Source: Rhypophila decipiens (lineage: Eukaryota; Ascomycota; Sordariomycetes; Sordariales; Naviculisporaceae). From it: a stretch of 64,000 nucleotides of DNA. Shown here one piece after another: positions 11,719 to 23,885 of the stretch. The position numbers and the translations under genes were made by a program. Within the stretch, counting starts at the first letter, position 1. Every line of letters starts with the position of its first letter. The stretch lies in the NCBI GenBank assembly GCA_033297075.1, contig MU858054.1:124001-188000 (forward strand), in the 5' to 3' direction. The notes under the pieces were generated by a model, which was given only the letters and a program-made list of their open reading frames with translations, was not told the origin of the DNA and did not search any database.

Positions 11719-14700
11719 ATGGAGAACGGAACACAGAACGGTGTGCGCACCAACCATGACAGGGAAGCGTGGGTAAACGGCATTAATGGGGTCGCTGTGA
11801 AGCGGGAGGTTTCCCCAGACAGGAGCAAGGTTACGGGGAATATGACGAATGGCGGCAGCGGATCTGCCATGGACCTGGACGGTGTAGGCACGAGGCCTCT
11901 AGGAGAATCAGCGATACACGATATGAGCGAGTTCGACAATGAGATCCCGCACATAACCAGCGAAATCATACCCCTGAGCCTCATTATCACGAGGCTGGCG
12001 CAGTTCTCCCACGCGACATTACAAGACACCATCAATACCCTGGCATCTAAACCGATCCCGCAGCCGGTAGCCAACGGCGCCTCGGGAAACTATCAGTACA
12101 CGGGAGTGGAGGACCCTTCGCAAGAAAGCAGAGACAAGAAATTGCTGCTTCTCGCCACCATGGAGCAGTTGCATCACAAATGGACCAAGGCTCTTGTCCT
12201 CACGGAATGGGGAAAGAAGGCGCAACAAGTGGGCAAGCTCATCGATATAAAATCATACCTCTGGAACGAGCTCAACCAGTTTGACCAAATATTCTCAGCC
12301 ATGGTTGAGTTCAAGCGAAGTTTACATTACGCAAGAGTGCCCAGCCCTGACCTAAAGACGGCTCTTGAAATCCTCAGCTCGGGCGACGTGTCTTGGATGA
12401 CGGATCTGGGTTATGTGGAACCGCCTCCGCTCACAGAACAGCAGAATGAGGAATGGCTGGAAGAAGTCAATACCTTGCTTAGTGTTCGGCTTACCTATGA
12501 AGACTACGACACGATACCGACCGCCTTCAAGGACTTTACGATTGATAACGGAAGAGTTACTTTCCGAGTCGAAAACGAGTTTGAGGTGGACCTGACAATT
12601 GCCGACGATGACTTTAAAACGCAATACTGGTTCATCGACTTCCGATTTCTCTTTTCACCGGCATCACCCGGCTTCCCAGCTGATTTGCGCCCGCTTCTCG
12701 AAAAGAAAGTCAACAAGGTTCTGGAGGTCAGAGGACTGGAGGGGTGCTACGACTACCTCCACGGGTTTGTACTCACCCAAAAGGTTACCGAGTTTTGGCG
12801 CCAGGGTCAAGTACTTGCCAAGGAGAGATGGATTGACACGCTCAAGGTTGAGCGGCTGCATCGTGCCATGTCGATACAGTACTGGCTCAACCGACCCCAT
12901 TCACAGAACACTAAGAGTTGGATCATCCTAGGAGTTCATTCTGGCGATTTTGACGGTGTTCACGATGTGAAGATGCCAAGCCGCCTGGTTCTCCGGTGGT
13001 TCCGTGACGGCAAGGAAGTGCCAGTGCCAGATATTTCGTTTGATGAACACACGATATCTACAGAGGATCTCCTAACTACCGTTATCGCCCACCATACCGA
13101 ATACTACCTCACTCAGATGTGCAACAGGCTGCTGAGCAAACCACGATTCACCCAGCGAGAGGGCCAGCTCGACCTGGAGATCTCCAACGACGTTCCCCAG
13201 AACTCGTCAATAACCATGCAGCTGTTTGGAAAGGAGAAGGCGAGCATCAGGCTTGAGCCGATCACGGGTGCTTTCGTCCTATCTCCTCTCACCCCCATCA
13301 TGCTGGAAGGACAGAATGCACTAAACTCGAGCAACAATCCAGCCGAGGAGGGCCCGGGCCACCTGGAACGGATTCGCTGGATATGCACCACGAGGGACCT
13401 CCAGAGCCGCTCCAGAAGCATCGGGTGGAATGTGTTTAAGTCACAAATTTCGAACGACGATCTAAAGAAAATCGTTTACTCGAATTCTCCAGCCTCCAGG
13501 GAGCCATTTCAATCAGTGTGGATGCAGAAGCGCGGTTGGAACTCTCAGTGGTATGTCGTGGTCAGCATGAGCCTTGGAGGTGACCAGTGGTTCTTGGTCC
13601 AACTGTAAGTTTATACTAACCCCTTCAGGATTGCATGTCCCTTCTCCCAAGCTGACCCTGATATAGCACACCACCTCCAAATCCGGGCACTCCACCCCGG
13701 CTCAAGATGTTCACCAGGATACCCATGACCTCTGGCGAGTTGACATTGTCGGAGGAGTTCTTCCAGAATCTGGCCGTGTATACCACCGGCATCGTTTCTC
13801 AAATCACCGACCTCCGTGAGTTGCATGCTAACAAACTGGCTCACACCCTTCGCGAGTCTGTCAACTACTGCCTGCCTTCACAAATCAAGTTGCCTGCTAT
13901 TCACATTCGGCTCTCCGATCTGCTGCGTTCTCGCGGTGCCGTAAAGGACGATCCAATGCCATGGGCCAAGCATTATATCCCCATATTGTTTCAGGGCATC
14001 AGAACACCCACGAGCGAGGTCGTGGACGCCGACGGCTCTATCAGGTTTCGGCGCGATGGGCGTGTCGTCAAGGTTCTCGCCGAGGCGCGACTGGAGGTCA
14101 CGGACAGGACAAAATTCCGAGGTCTCAGAGGCAAGATAGACGATGATGTCTTTTTCGACGCCCGCCGTGGCCAGTTCATCCTCCGTCTCCGGGCAGATAT
14201 GGGCACGCCTTTTGTCAACATACTCGGGGATCGGATCAAGGCCTTGGAGCGCGTTGTGGACTTCGTCGACGCGATCCGCCATGCCGGCGAGGGCGTGGTA
14301 CCTGAGAAGGTCACACTACGCGAGGTTTCTTTCACTTATTCCCGAGGCAAGCCGGCAATCAACGGACAGCATCTTCCGCCGTGGCGAGTCCGGCTTGACC
14401 TCACACACGAAGCCGGGGTCAAGGTCCACCTCGACAAGGGAAATCCGCACATGCGTGTACTCGAAACAATCGATAAAATCGCACAGGGGCAGTGCCCTGG
14501 CAGTCTACCCAGGTTGATACTTGCCACCTTGCCGCTGTACAGAGGACTTGAGGCAATCGAGGATGAATGGACCAGCATCAACTTGCAAAACCCTGGCTGT
14601 TCTCTGCAGATATCTCCTAGGAACGTGTCTTGGGTGCATATCCGCTTCACATACCCGAGCGCCCCAGGCGGCCTCCGTCGTCACCTCGGTTTTGATATCT

Positions 14701-15293
14701 GGCATAAGGACCACCGAAGTCATCCGCGCTGGCTTGTTACCCGCCCAGAACATGTCGACCCCTTCAAGGCTGGAGCCAAGATGGGAGCCAGCGGTCCTGG
14801 TGCTGCAGAGACCGAATTCGACCGGCTTTTGGCTGAGAAGGTCTGGTCTGTCAAGGCTCCGGGGATTAAGGGTCTCGGGGACTGCTGTGCCGTAGACCTG
14901 CAGACTGGCATCGAACCCTTGCTGAGCATAATCAGCAACGCAGCGAAATCTTATATAGGCACGCTGCCTCCGCAGATGCAGAACCCTGGCCCAGTTGCCG
15001 CCCCGGGTGGTGTTGGAGGCGGTGGATTACAGCAACAGCCACCGCAGGGTTATCCTCCTCAGCAGCAACAGCAGCAACAAGAGCCTCCACGCCCTAATCC
15101 CCAACAGCCCCCGGCGCCGATGCCGAACCTTAATAATCGATTTGCACAACAGCGCCAACAACAGCAGCAGCAGCAGCAGGCTATGATGGGAGGACAGATG
15201 CAGATGATGGGACAGAATAACCCACCGCAAGGCGGCAACCAGCACCGAGGGCCTGTTGGAAGTAAGAACAACGCCGTCGTTGTTCTGGATTAG
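11719..15293 (+). CDS. med14: Mediator of RNA polymerase II transcription subunit 14
   Basis: Backbone subunit of the Mediator complex (Rgr1 in yeast), which links gene-specific activators to RNA polymerase II in the nucleus. Exons are 11719-13604 and 13667-15293 with one 62-nt intron (gtaagt...atatag), giving 1170 residues. The N-terminal Med14 domain begins near residue 77 with HITSEIIPLSLIITRLAQ, the family's typical opening, and is followed by long alpha/beta stretches without other motifs. The C-terminus from about residue 1083 is low complexity, with glutamine, proline and asparagine runs, including a CAG-rich tract near 15162-15180. The first ATG giving an uninterrupted frame is used; the residues before the domain are Gly/Asn-rich and poorly conserved in such proteins. 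The gene converges on the Mg2+ transporter gene downstream. Identification rests on the N-terminal domain and total architecture and is secure. Confidence 0.93.
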
Positions 15294-16456
15294 TCGTCCA
15301 CAAAGCAGGATTCTCAGGAGTAAGGATTAGCTGTGCATGCTAGGTGGACTCGTACGGACGAGTTGCAGCGATGAAATGGATTCGACAAGACAAGACAGTA
15401 TAGACAAACAAGTCTAGTTCTAGTCTAATAGTCATGGTCTCGAGCGAATAACGGATAGATGGAAAGGCTTTCCTCTTCTTTTAATGGAACGAACCAATAC
15501 CCATCCCATAAAATCAGTCCAACTCTTTTTCCAATCCATATGTTATATATGTTATGTTTATGTATTGTCTGTTGTTATTATATAATTCCCACACACGAGG
15601 TCATGGGACCTCGCAGCGTTAGTTGGAAAAGGCCTTGCTTGCTGAACACAACGGTTCCATCAGCGCCTTTTCTTTTTTTCCCTTCCTTTTTTCTCATCAC
15701 TTCACTCACCATTCATATCACATGAGTTTATCAGCATTCTGGATGGACGGGTGGATGGATGGGTTCCACAATACACCACTAACAGGCAGGAAGCCAGGGT
15801 GTTTTTGTTTTCTTCTCTCTTTTCTAGTGTGTACCTCGGTACGGTACATGTCATTCTGGTTGCTTGCTTGTTCGGATGGAGATACCTTGCCTTTGCCATG
15901 CCTCTTTCTGCCTACGGGTTATCTTACTCATATCAGGTGTCGAACCAGAGGCTTCTTTTCTGGGGTTTTATTTTCTCACAGACAGACCCCCTATTCTTGC
16001 TAGAATGCGGATCCTTTTTTCACCTTTGCTTGGTTGATGATCCATTGATCAGACCAGACATACAGACAAACAAACAAACAAATAGTGCAAATCATGGGAA
16101 GGAAATGAAAAGAATGGATGATCACTACAAATAACCCAACGTGGATTTATGCTTTCCCTCTCGCGTGATTGTATTACTTGTATACTCGAGCGTAGATTTC
16201 AAAAAAGCATGACACGGAGGATGACGAGCACTCGCATCCTAGATCAAGAAATGCCATCTAAACTAATCATGGGGGGAAATATTATAGCATTCCACGGTAA
16301 ATAGTCAGGGCGAAGTACCTATTTCAACAAGGATACTGACCTTGTTGGTGACTTTAGTTAATGCCTTTTAAATGTATAAACAACACATATTCTTTAGCTT
16401 ATTGAGGCCTTTATTATAATCAATTAACACCCATCAAGTCGTAAGCAGACGGCCTC
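15294..16456. other. convergent 3' region between Med14 and the Mg2+ transporter
   Basis: Contains the 3' UTRs of the two convergent genes and, at its right end, a diverged copy of an inverted-repeat element (listed separately). There is a short tetranucleotide run of acaa near 16067-16080 and AT-rich sequence around 15540-15580. No gene is supported. Confidence 0.55.
16287..16450. mobile_element. diverged, truncated copy of a MITE-like element
   Basis: The segment starts with gcattccacggtaaatagtc, which matches the left terminal repeat of the element at 46479. Internal blocks also match in the same order: ctttagttaat, a tgtataaa-aac block, ttatt-aggccttt, and a final aag-tcgtaagca-ggcc block. 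The right terminal repeat is absent. Similarity fades about where the stop codon of the Mg2+ transporter begins (16457-16459), so the element appears to supply most of that gene's 3' UTR. It has no coding capacity. The boundary at the right is uncertain by 10-20 bases. Confidence 0.7.
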
Positions 16457-19118
16457 TTAGACAATGTTATACACTTTTCTCGCAACCAGATAGCAAGCTA
16501 GACCAAACAGCAACAGGCCAGCCGTGATAGCGGCGAACCACTTGAGGTCGCCATCGGAATCCTGTCCCGGGACCCACACGTTCATGCCCCACAAGCCAGT
16601 TATAATGTTCATGGGCAGCACGATTGTTCCCAGGACGGTGAGCTTCCCCAGCACGTCAGCTGTCTGCTCCTGCCGCTCGTTCATGCGAATGTTGATCTGG
16701 GCGAGGTAATTGCCATGGGATCGGGCAAGAATCCTATGCAAATATGTCAGCTGGTATTCTAGGCATAATGATGGCTTATGGAATAGTCGACACTTACTTC
16801 TCATAATGACTCAGGTTGGACGTCATGGTCACGATGTGATCTTGGATATCGCCCAGGTACAGCCCGATCTCCGAACGGGGTGCCACCTCCCAGTGCTCGT
16901 TACATCTCTTGGCAAACCCCTTAATGACATCGGCCTTGTTGCCGAGGAGCCTATACAGCATCATGACTCTCTTGCGGCAATCTCCCACGCGCCTGAGCAT
17001 GTCACGACCTGATTCAGCCGAGTTGCTGGTCTCGACCGAGTCCGACTTTTCATAGAAATCCTTCTGCTTGTTCTCCTTGGAATCATCCGAGGCGTGCAGC
17101 TGCAGGATAGCGTCGTCAATATCATCTACTTCATCCTCAATCTTTTGAATCAGAGGGAGATAGGCGTCGGTGATGTCATCGATGAGCGCGTAGGATATCC
17201 AATCCGAAGAGAGAATCAGGTAGTCCCGCAACTGGCGAATGCGCCGTCGAACATTTGCAGGGTGCGGTGTTACGGAGAAGTGGAAGCTGAGGACGCCCTC
17301 GCGAAAGACGACCATGTATATGTTGACGGGCTCGAGGAAGTTCTCGCTGTTGTGGTCCTGGTCGAAACTGCGATAATTGACAAAGTAGTAGTTGCGGAAG
17401 AGCTCAACCTTCTCTCGTTGCTCCTGCATCAGGATATCCTCGGATGTAAGAGGATGTATGCCGAACGCTTTAGAGATTACTCTCATTTCCGGCTCGGTTG
17501 GACTGTAGATGTCCAACCACCACACGGGGCGGTCACCATACTTGGGCGGCTTGGATGGTTTTGACGGTAGTGGTGACCTGGACGGTTCTGGTGACTTCAG
17601 CTGCAGGGGTGTGGGCTCCCCAGACCCGGCCTTGGAATCGGAAGCTGGTTTGCCATGTCCTGTCGGAGAAAGAGCGCGTTCTCTGCCGGCATCCAAATAT
17701 TGTTGCGTAGTAGTCGCTAGGGATGGCTGCCTGCTGGGCACCTTGGAATCTCCGTTCTGACCTGTCAATACGTGCTGGAGGGCTGCGCTATGGTCCATAT
17801 CCTCGTCGTCCCCTTCATCCGAAGAAGAATCCTCGAGCAAGGGAGGGTCGGGTATGAAGAGCTCTCTGAAGGAGCCTTCGGGTTGCACGAGCTCAGAGAT
17901 GGTCTGACTGTGTATGGTGCTTTGAAATTCTTCATTGAAGTAGGTGAACCGATACGGCGCCTCCTCCTCGGCCCGAAACCAACCCCCATGCACTGGTCTC
18001 AAACGGCCGTTGATCAACTGAGGTTCCGTAATCTTCTTAGCTCGCCGCCCTTCGCTTCGTCCTTCTTTCTCGAAGCGGCTCCATTCTTCCAATATGGGCA
18101 AGTCGGGCCATCTGCCCCGGCGGCGCCTCGACCTCATCCGGTAGGCGGCTGGGTCTCGGGCGTGTAATTCATCGTCATCTGAGAGGTCCTCCTGTGGAAA
18201 GCACACATCTTGGTCCGCCTGCAGAGCAATAGTATGTCTCCTCTCCAAGGGAGAAGATTGAAACCCTGCAGGTCCTCTGAGGTCACCATCGTCTCCTGTC
18301 CTTTTTGGGGACCGTTGACCGCTGTCGAGCTCGCTCCGTAGCATGGCATCACCAAAGAGATCGGTACCGCCAGAGGGGCGGAGCGTGGGGCTACCGGGGA
18401 CTGAGGGCGGATAGTTGACATTGTAGCTGCTCTGATCAAAACTGCCGAATGGGGGAGGCCCGGAAGGAAACCTTCTTCTGTTGCTGCTCGATCTACTAGA
18501 CCTGCGGCTCGCAGGACCACTCCTGCGCTGAGCGTCGTTCGCCCCGTACCCCCCAAATGTGTCGGCTTTTTGAAACATGGAGCTGGCAAGGAGAGGCGCG
18601 CCTTCGTCCCAAGGGCCGACATCCTCATCGTCGTCGCTGTCGTTAGCAGCCGTCATGGCTCTCGACCTGGCCGCTGTTTGTGTCGGCGCGAACTGGTGTT
18701 GGGCAGAAGTGCTCGAAGCGAGCATAGACGGTCGTCTCGGCCGTATGAATGACTTTTGAGCTCTACATCATATCCCAAATCAGCTGGAAAAGATCAATCA
18801 GATTGTGGTCGGACGCTGTCTGTGTGCTTACCTGTGATCTAACAACGCCTCGCTATCGAGACTGGTGTTGCTCAGGTTACGGCCCTGCATTGAGTAGAAG
18901 CCTTGACCGACTCCATCTAGCCCCTCCGAGTTCATGCCGTCCTGCGCCAGCTCGTCTGGAACAACTGCGAATGATTTTCTCCTGGTCTTCTTGGTCTTCT
19001 TGCCTGCTCGGTGGTTTTTTCTCCTCCGGGTCGGATGAGTCTGGCCTGGTTCAGCTTTCGGCGCCGCAGAGCTCGGCCCGGCTGAGCCCTGTTGCGACTC
19101 GAGTCGCGAGGGATCCAT
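16457..19118 (-). CDS. mnr2: CorA-type Mg2+ transporter, Mnr2/Alr-like
   Basis: Magnesium channel or transporter of the CorA superfamily. Mnr2 acts in the vacuolar membrane of yeast to release stored Mg2+, while the related Alr1 acts at the plasma membrane. Minus-strand exons are 19118-18832, 18762-16798 and 16733-16457, giving 842 residues, with introns of 69 and 64 nt. The N-terminus carries a basic stretch (HRAGKKTKKTRRKSF) seen in Alr/Mnr2 proteins, then a long Ser/Pro-rich region, the cytosolic CorA domain, and two C-terminal membrane segments. The first ends in the CorA signature Gly-Met-Asn (GLWGMNVW). The tail is short and ends RKVYNIV. The long N-terminal extension favours Mnr2 over bacterial-type or mitochondrial relatives, but plasma-membrane Alr function is possible. 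A MITE-like sequence abuts the stop codon. Confidence 0.92.
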
Positions 19119-20739
19119 AATGCAATGGGCCTCTGGGGGAGACGAGTGTGAGTGAGATCCGCCGACCGAATTGGCTAACAGGCACCGACGTCACGCGACG
19201 TGTCGGTTTTCTTGATCAGGAAAAGCTTGAATTCTGCAACCAAAACGAATGGTCGAAAGAGGACGAGGCCGTAGTAACGATTGGATACTCTCAAAGCAGC
19301 TGGGATGATATGGCAACGCAGTCGCAGACGCGAGCTCCCATTGTTCGCCTTGCCACTACGTGCAGGGCTGCCAGGGCGATGCTGGGCAGCATCCGATGGG
19401 AGGTGGGGGCCTTCGAATTGGAACGAGCGAAGAGTGAAAAGAGGTTGTGAGAGGTTTCGAAGAAGGAGCCAAGGGTTATGAGGAGGGAGCGAATAGATAA
19501 TATTAAGTGCTTTGAGATAAAGCTGAGGCCGGGAGACAAATATTCGAGTCTGCAGAGAGGTAAGTGGCGTTGATCCTGTTCCCGGACCCGTCAGTAGGGT
19601 TCAGACGCTGGGTGATGTCAACGGGGGGAATGTGGGCCCCTTGAACCTTCCATGTCCTTCAGTTCCCTGTTCGGACCTTCCAATGGCACAGTCTGGGCCG
19701 AGAAACGGGGAAAGAAGCTTATTAAAAGCTTCAATTGAACAAGCAATTCGAAAGGCTTGTGCAAAGTCAATTTTTATCTCAACAACCCATTTTGGACCTG
19801 GTTAGCGCTTGGTATGCTAGCTGGGGAATTATTTCCACGACAGAAAGTCTGACATCAGAACGGGTACCAGGAGTCGGTAACTTGGCTGTCGACTCCTGAC
19901 TCAAATGCGTGAAAGCTTACTTCTTGATAGATGAAAAGCAGAAAGATACCCAAAGAGAATTCCATCTTTGGGTAAGCTCAATGCAGTCCGGGTCGACGTA
20001 CGTTTTGACCAGACGTGGAACGTTACCAAACATATTTGACGAGGACTCAGGGCCCCAGAGCTAGTGAGCGCCGGGGACAACTTCCCAATTCCATGACATC
20101 AATGAGTTCAAGAAATAGATCGAGATATCAATTCGTCTAGTCGGAAGCCATGGCTGGGCTTCTATCCCATACCGACAACTTAACATGTGTAGTCTGCCTG
20201 TCAAGTGCCTGTCTCGGCACATCAAGCTCCAGGGGAAGGGCCGTTGCCGTTTTCGCTCTCTGGATATCGGGTGCTACCCTTCCTAGGCCACGCCGATCGT
20301 AACACCACTTCTCAGTGACATGCCGCCACAATAACACAGAGAGACAGCAAGAGAAGCAGCAAGGCTTACCCCTGCCACGAGAACATGTTCCTCAAGACGT
20401 TCCGAGAACTCCTCAGCCGAGGTGGGGAACAACCGGACATATGGGGGGGGAGGGGCAAGCACGATGGATAGCATTGCGAAGTTGGGTCATGACATACATA
20501 TTTACCCCTGTCGTCCGAGGGGTAGCTCACAGTTCAATCATTGCTCTATTACACAGTCAAGTTACATATATATCTTTGTATCTCAACGTACCCGGGGCTA
20601 ATAGTAGATACCCCTCTAGTTCCACAGTAGTTGACTACAACGTATATATATAGCAAGACAGAGTAGTCCGTTACACTTACTTGCTTTCGTCACCTCATAT
20701 TCACGAATATCCATCCCAACTCACCTCCTCATATCAACC
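19119..20739. other. divergent intergenic region
   Basis: Upstream region of the Mg2+ transporter (minus) and of the DUF3237 gene (plus). The open frame at 19148-19450 lies in the likely 5' leader of the transporter, on the other strand, and has no recognisable domain. Repeated ta dinucleotides occur at 20563-20570 and 20643-20652. No gene supported. Confidence 0.5.
20643..20652 (+). promoter_or_regulatory. candidate TATA box of the DUF3237 gene
   Basis: A tatatatata run lies about 90 bases before the start codon at 20740, a suitable distance for a fungal TATA element with a short leader. This is position and sequence only; the start of transcription is not known. Confidence 0.4.
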
Positions 20740-21388
20740 ATGGCTGGCTTCCCCAAACTCATCCCGGCCTTTACGGCTCTTGTAAGTTCACTAACCCCTG
20801 AACCCATATATCACTTCCCGAAAGGCTATCAGATATCTAACCCCAGCACCACTGATCAGGTGGAAATCGAAACCCCAACCCCAGTCGGCCCCGTAGCATC
20901 AGGAAATACGCTCGTGCACGTAGTCATCTCGCCCAACAAAGGCAGCATAACCTCGGAACCATCCTACCCCATCAAGCTAGACGCAACTTTTGTCCACGGG
21001 GCGGACTTCATCCGGGCCGACCCAAGCGGCAAGCACGTCCGGCTCGAGGTTCACAGCGTCGTCAAGGACAAGCTCACAGATGGTGGTCTCCTCCGGTTCA
21101 ACTACACCGGCGTGATCGGCACCGAGGGTGCTAATGGCAAGGTGCTTGGTGGATCGCCTGATGCTGCTACTACTCCGTTTGGGGATGCTTGTGAGTTTTC
21201 TTTTCTTTGATAAACACCGTCCTTTTTTATATATGCTAATTAAAATAGTCATAAACGCCTCCTTCGAGACGGGCGTGAAAGAATTAGCTGCCATTCAAGA
21301 CAAGGTCTACGTTGGGTCGGGAAGGTTCGTCCTCGAGGAGGGCAAGCCGGTCACGGTGGAGTACAAGATCAGTGAAGTGAGCTACTGA
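20740..21388 (+). CDS. DUF3237 family protein
   Basis: Small protein of a family found in bacteria and filamentous fungi whose biochemical role is not established. Exons are 20740-20781, 20860-21190 and 21249-21388, giving 170 residues, usual for the family. The first intron (78 nt, gtaagt...gatcag) is a multiple of three and has no stop, so an unspliced reading adds 26 residues that do not fit the family; the second is 58 nt. Visible family features are the N-terminal beta hairpin (VEIETPTPVG), a GADFIRADPSG block followed by a basic-acidic strand, FNYTGVIG near the centre, and the C-terminal block beginning FINASFETG with DKVYVGSGRF. There is no signal peptide. A TATA-like run lies 90 bases upstream, suggesting regulated expression. 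It converges on the MOB-family gene. Confidence 0.82.
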
Positions 21389-21773
21389 ACACCTAAAATC
21401 AAGAAAGGACGTCCTTCCTATTCCTGGAGAGAAGAACTTTAGATCTGTAAATACTGCTGCAGAACCTTCTAAAAAAGAATTCCATATCATGATGGAAGAG
21501 ACTCTTGATATCAATGCTTTATTTGCTCTCGTTCTTGGGTGCATCCACTCTTTCTTTCCTGATGCGATTGAAGGAAGCTTCATAACCCAAAACCTCCACC
21601 TGGACCTCCAATGGCAAGAAAACTGTATATATAATGCAAAAGTCATGCGGAAAACTGGTTATCACTTGCGGTCCAGCATTGTTGACCGTATATGCAAAAA
21701 CCCATGTCCCAGACAAACAACCAGGGCGCAACAACCAACAAATCATATAAGATTCCGGCCCTAATCTCAGCGC
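21389..21773. other. convergent 3' region
   Basis: About 385 bases shared by the 3' ends of the DUF3237 gene and the MOB-family gene. Overlapping short frames on both strands look like chance. Nothing else seen. Confidence 0.6.
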
Positions 21774-22731
21774 TCAACTCGACTGGGGCAATCCCGCCTT
21801 CTGCACAAGCAACTGGCCAACCTCAATATTAGCAGTCTCATAAGCCCTCGAGCCCTGAGGAAAAGTCCCGAGCGCAGCCCAAAGATCAATCAAGGGCTGC
21901 ATGGGCTCCAGATCCGACTTTTTGAGGAGATTCAACGTGGTGGCTGTCAGAATAAAGTGACTGAAACAGCTGTTGGCGGACTTCTCCAGGTCCAGAGAGA
22001 AGAGGTCCTCGAAGTGAGACCAGTACAGGTGGGCGTAGACCCGGAACATCTGGCGGAAGATGGTCTGGCATGTCTCGAAGAAATTTGGGGGAAATCCGCT
22101 CCGCTTTCCGACCCAGTCCTGCTGTCCGGGCTGATCTGGCACTGGGGTACAAAACGCCGGGTTATCGGCGTATGAGACTCCTGACGGGTCGGTAGGAAAT
22201 ATGGCCCCATCGTCGATCTTGCCTGAGATGTACCGCTGGACAAGGCTGAAGTATTCGTATGCTGGAATCTCGACTGGTTGGAGCCTCGAGTTCAGCCATG
22301 TGAAGGAATGATTTCTGTGTATTTTCGTCAGTGACAGTGTTACAAAAGTTGTTGGTTCTCGAGGAGGAGGCAAATACTCACGCTCCGGCAGACATCTTGG
22401 GACACTTTCGCGGGTTACATATCGAAGACCCATCGTCCTCTTTGTCATGCACAAGGCGGATGAAAGTGATGAGCATCCGCCAGTGGTCAACCACTGATTA
22501 TACGTTTAGCGGATTGGTCGAACCGGTTCCCAAGAAATATGCCATCTCACCTTGATGTGCAACCCACTCTCCCATTTCCACAGTCTTGGGCTTTGCACTA
22601 AGGGTCAAGAAGTTGCCCTTGACGATGTGCTTTGCGTAGTTGGCATTGAGCCATAGAGGCTTCACAGCTGGCAGATGATAAGAGGCAAGAACCTCCTCGG
22701 CAGAGGGTCCCTCACCCCCGGGATGCTCCAT
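21774..22731 (-). CDS. Mob1/phocein family kinase activator, MOB2-like
   Basis: MOB proteins bind and activate NDR/LATS-type kinases that control cell shape, septation and polarity. Minus-strand exons are 22731-22551, 22493-22382 and 22314-21774, giving 277 residues with introns of 57 and 67 nt. The fold is recognised by EMGEWVAHQVVDHWRML, the zinc ligand pair C-x4-C in SICNPRKCPKMSAG, the FTWLNSRLQPVEIPAYEYF block, and the second zinc pair in FRVYAHLYWSHF, followed by SCFSHFILTATTLNLL. A Pro/Gly-rich insertion of about 25 residues sits before the FPPNFFETCQTIFRQMFRVY helix. The set of residues resembles MOB2-type more than MOB1 or MOB3, but assignment within the family is tentative. The N-terminus is uncertain: an in-frame stretch with a cag acceptor precedes the ATG at 22731, so an upstream exon may exist. 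Confidence 0.8.
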
Positions 22732-23885
22732 CTCGACGGTCTTGGAGAGTATATTCGGATAAAATATGAGCTTTCCTGTGAGTTGAATAGTCTAAAGTGC
22801 TGGGGCTTCGGTCAGCTAAATGCCTGAGCATATATGCCATATGAGTTGCTTCCAACATCACCATGCAACCTCTTCATGTCTCTTTTGGTATTACGAATAA
22901 CAGGGTGGAGATCAAGTAACAGGGCTGAGCTGCCATATTAGGCAGAGCATGTGTAACGAAGCTGAGAAGAAAGGATCAAAAGAAAACATTTGAAGCTTGA
23001 GACTGCGGGACTGAGTATTTACTCTGAAATAACTTGATATGAAAGTGCAGTTGGGATATGTGGTACCAAATACACCGTCGAGAGCCCCACCCCGCAGTAA
23101 CGGTAGGCGACATGAAACATGCGGCCCCTGAACCGCAAACTCAACAGAGCTTTGGGTTGAGAAGGTGATGGCAAGAACACAGTAAACAACAATCGAATTT
23201 GGACGAAAACAACACTCACTTCACTGGGAGTAACCTGCCATGAGGGTTCGAATGTGGCGCGGCTCACGGAGCACGAGACGGGGACGGGGCTTCCAGACGT
23301 TCGTTACGCTTGGTTTGTATCCCGTACCAGTTCTGAAAGCACAAGAGGTGCCCCTCCGCTCGAAGACTGAAGTTCTAATGCAAAGCGTAGAGGGATGCGG
23401 CCCGTAAAAGCTGTAATTTCGGTGTACTGAATTTGCAAATGCGATATCGTCGGTAAGATCCAAAGTCGTCTCAGAATAAATCGTCAAGTTGGGCGAGTCT
23501 TGAGCTTCGAAACAACCCAGCTAATAAACCAGGCCATCAGGAGCGAGGTCAGGAGGGGCCATCCCCCGCTACGGAGTACCGCATGCGCCACAGCTTCTTA
23601 TCGTTATCAAGAAACAACCTACCCCGGGAAGTCGCCAAGCGGCGCCAAGTCCCATCTCAATTGTCCCTGTCCCATTGTTCAAGCCACAATTTTTTCGTTA
23701 GCTTCCTTAACCGCATCGTTTGGAGCTTCATCGGAACGCGTTTGGTGATTTGCGCTTCTCGACACTGGCAACTATTTTCACCACCTCAACCTTCGCTCTC
23801 CCAACCACAACACCAGCTCCCTTTCTTTCTTTGCTCTAATCGCACACCACTAACTTTCAACCAATAACCGCGAAATTGCTTCACA
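22732..23885. other. divergent intergenic region between MOB-like and Leo1 genes
   Basis: Holds the upstream regions of both genes. A sequence tacggagtacc at 23570-23580 matches a short palindrome-like motif found again near 27323 and 30221. The 120 bases before the Leo1 start are C/T-rich. An extra 5' exon of the MOB-like gene may end with a cag acceptor near 22780 (minus strand). No other gene is supported. Confidence 0.5.

Noticed and set aside
13605..13628. 24-nt intron in Med14 ending at cttcag (13628)
   Set aside because: Too short to be spliced; the atatag acceptor at 13666 gives a normal 62-nt intron and keeps the frame.
16451..16475. Element sequence contributing the last codons of the Mg2+ transporter
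   Set aside because: Weak similarity runs a few bases past the stop, but the encoded KVYNIV end looks native for this transporter family, so chance similarity is more likely.
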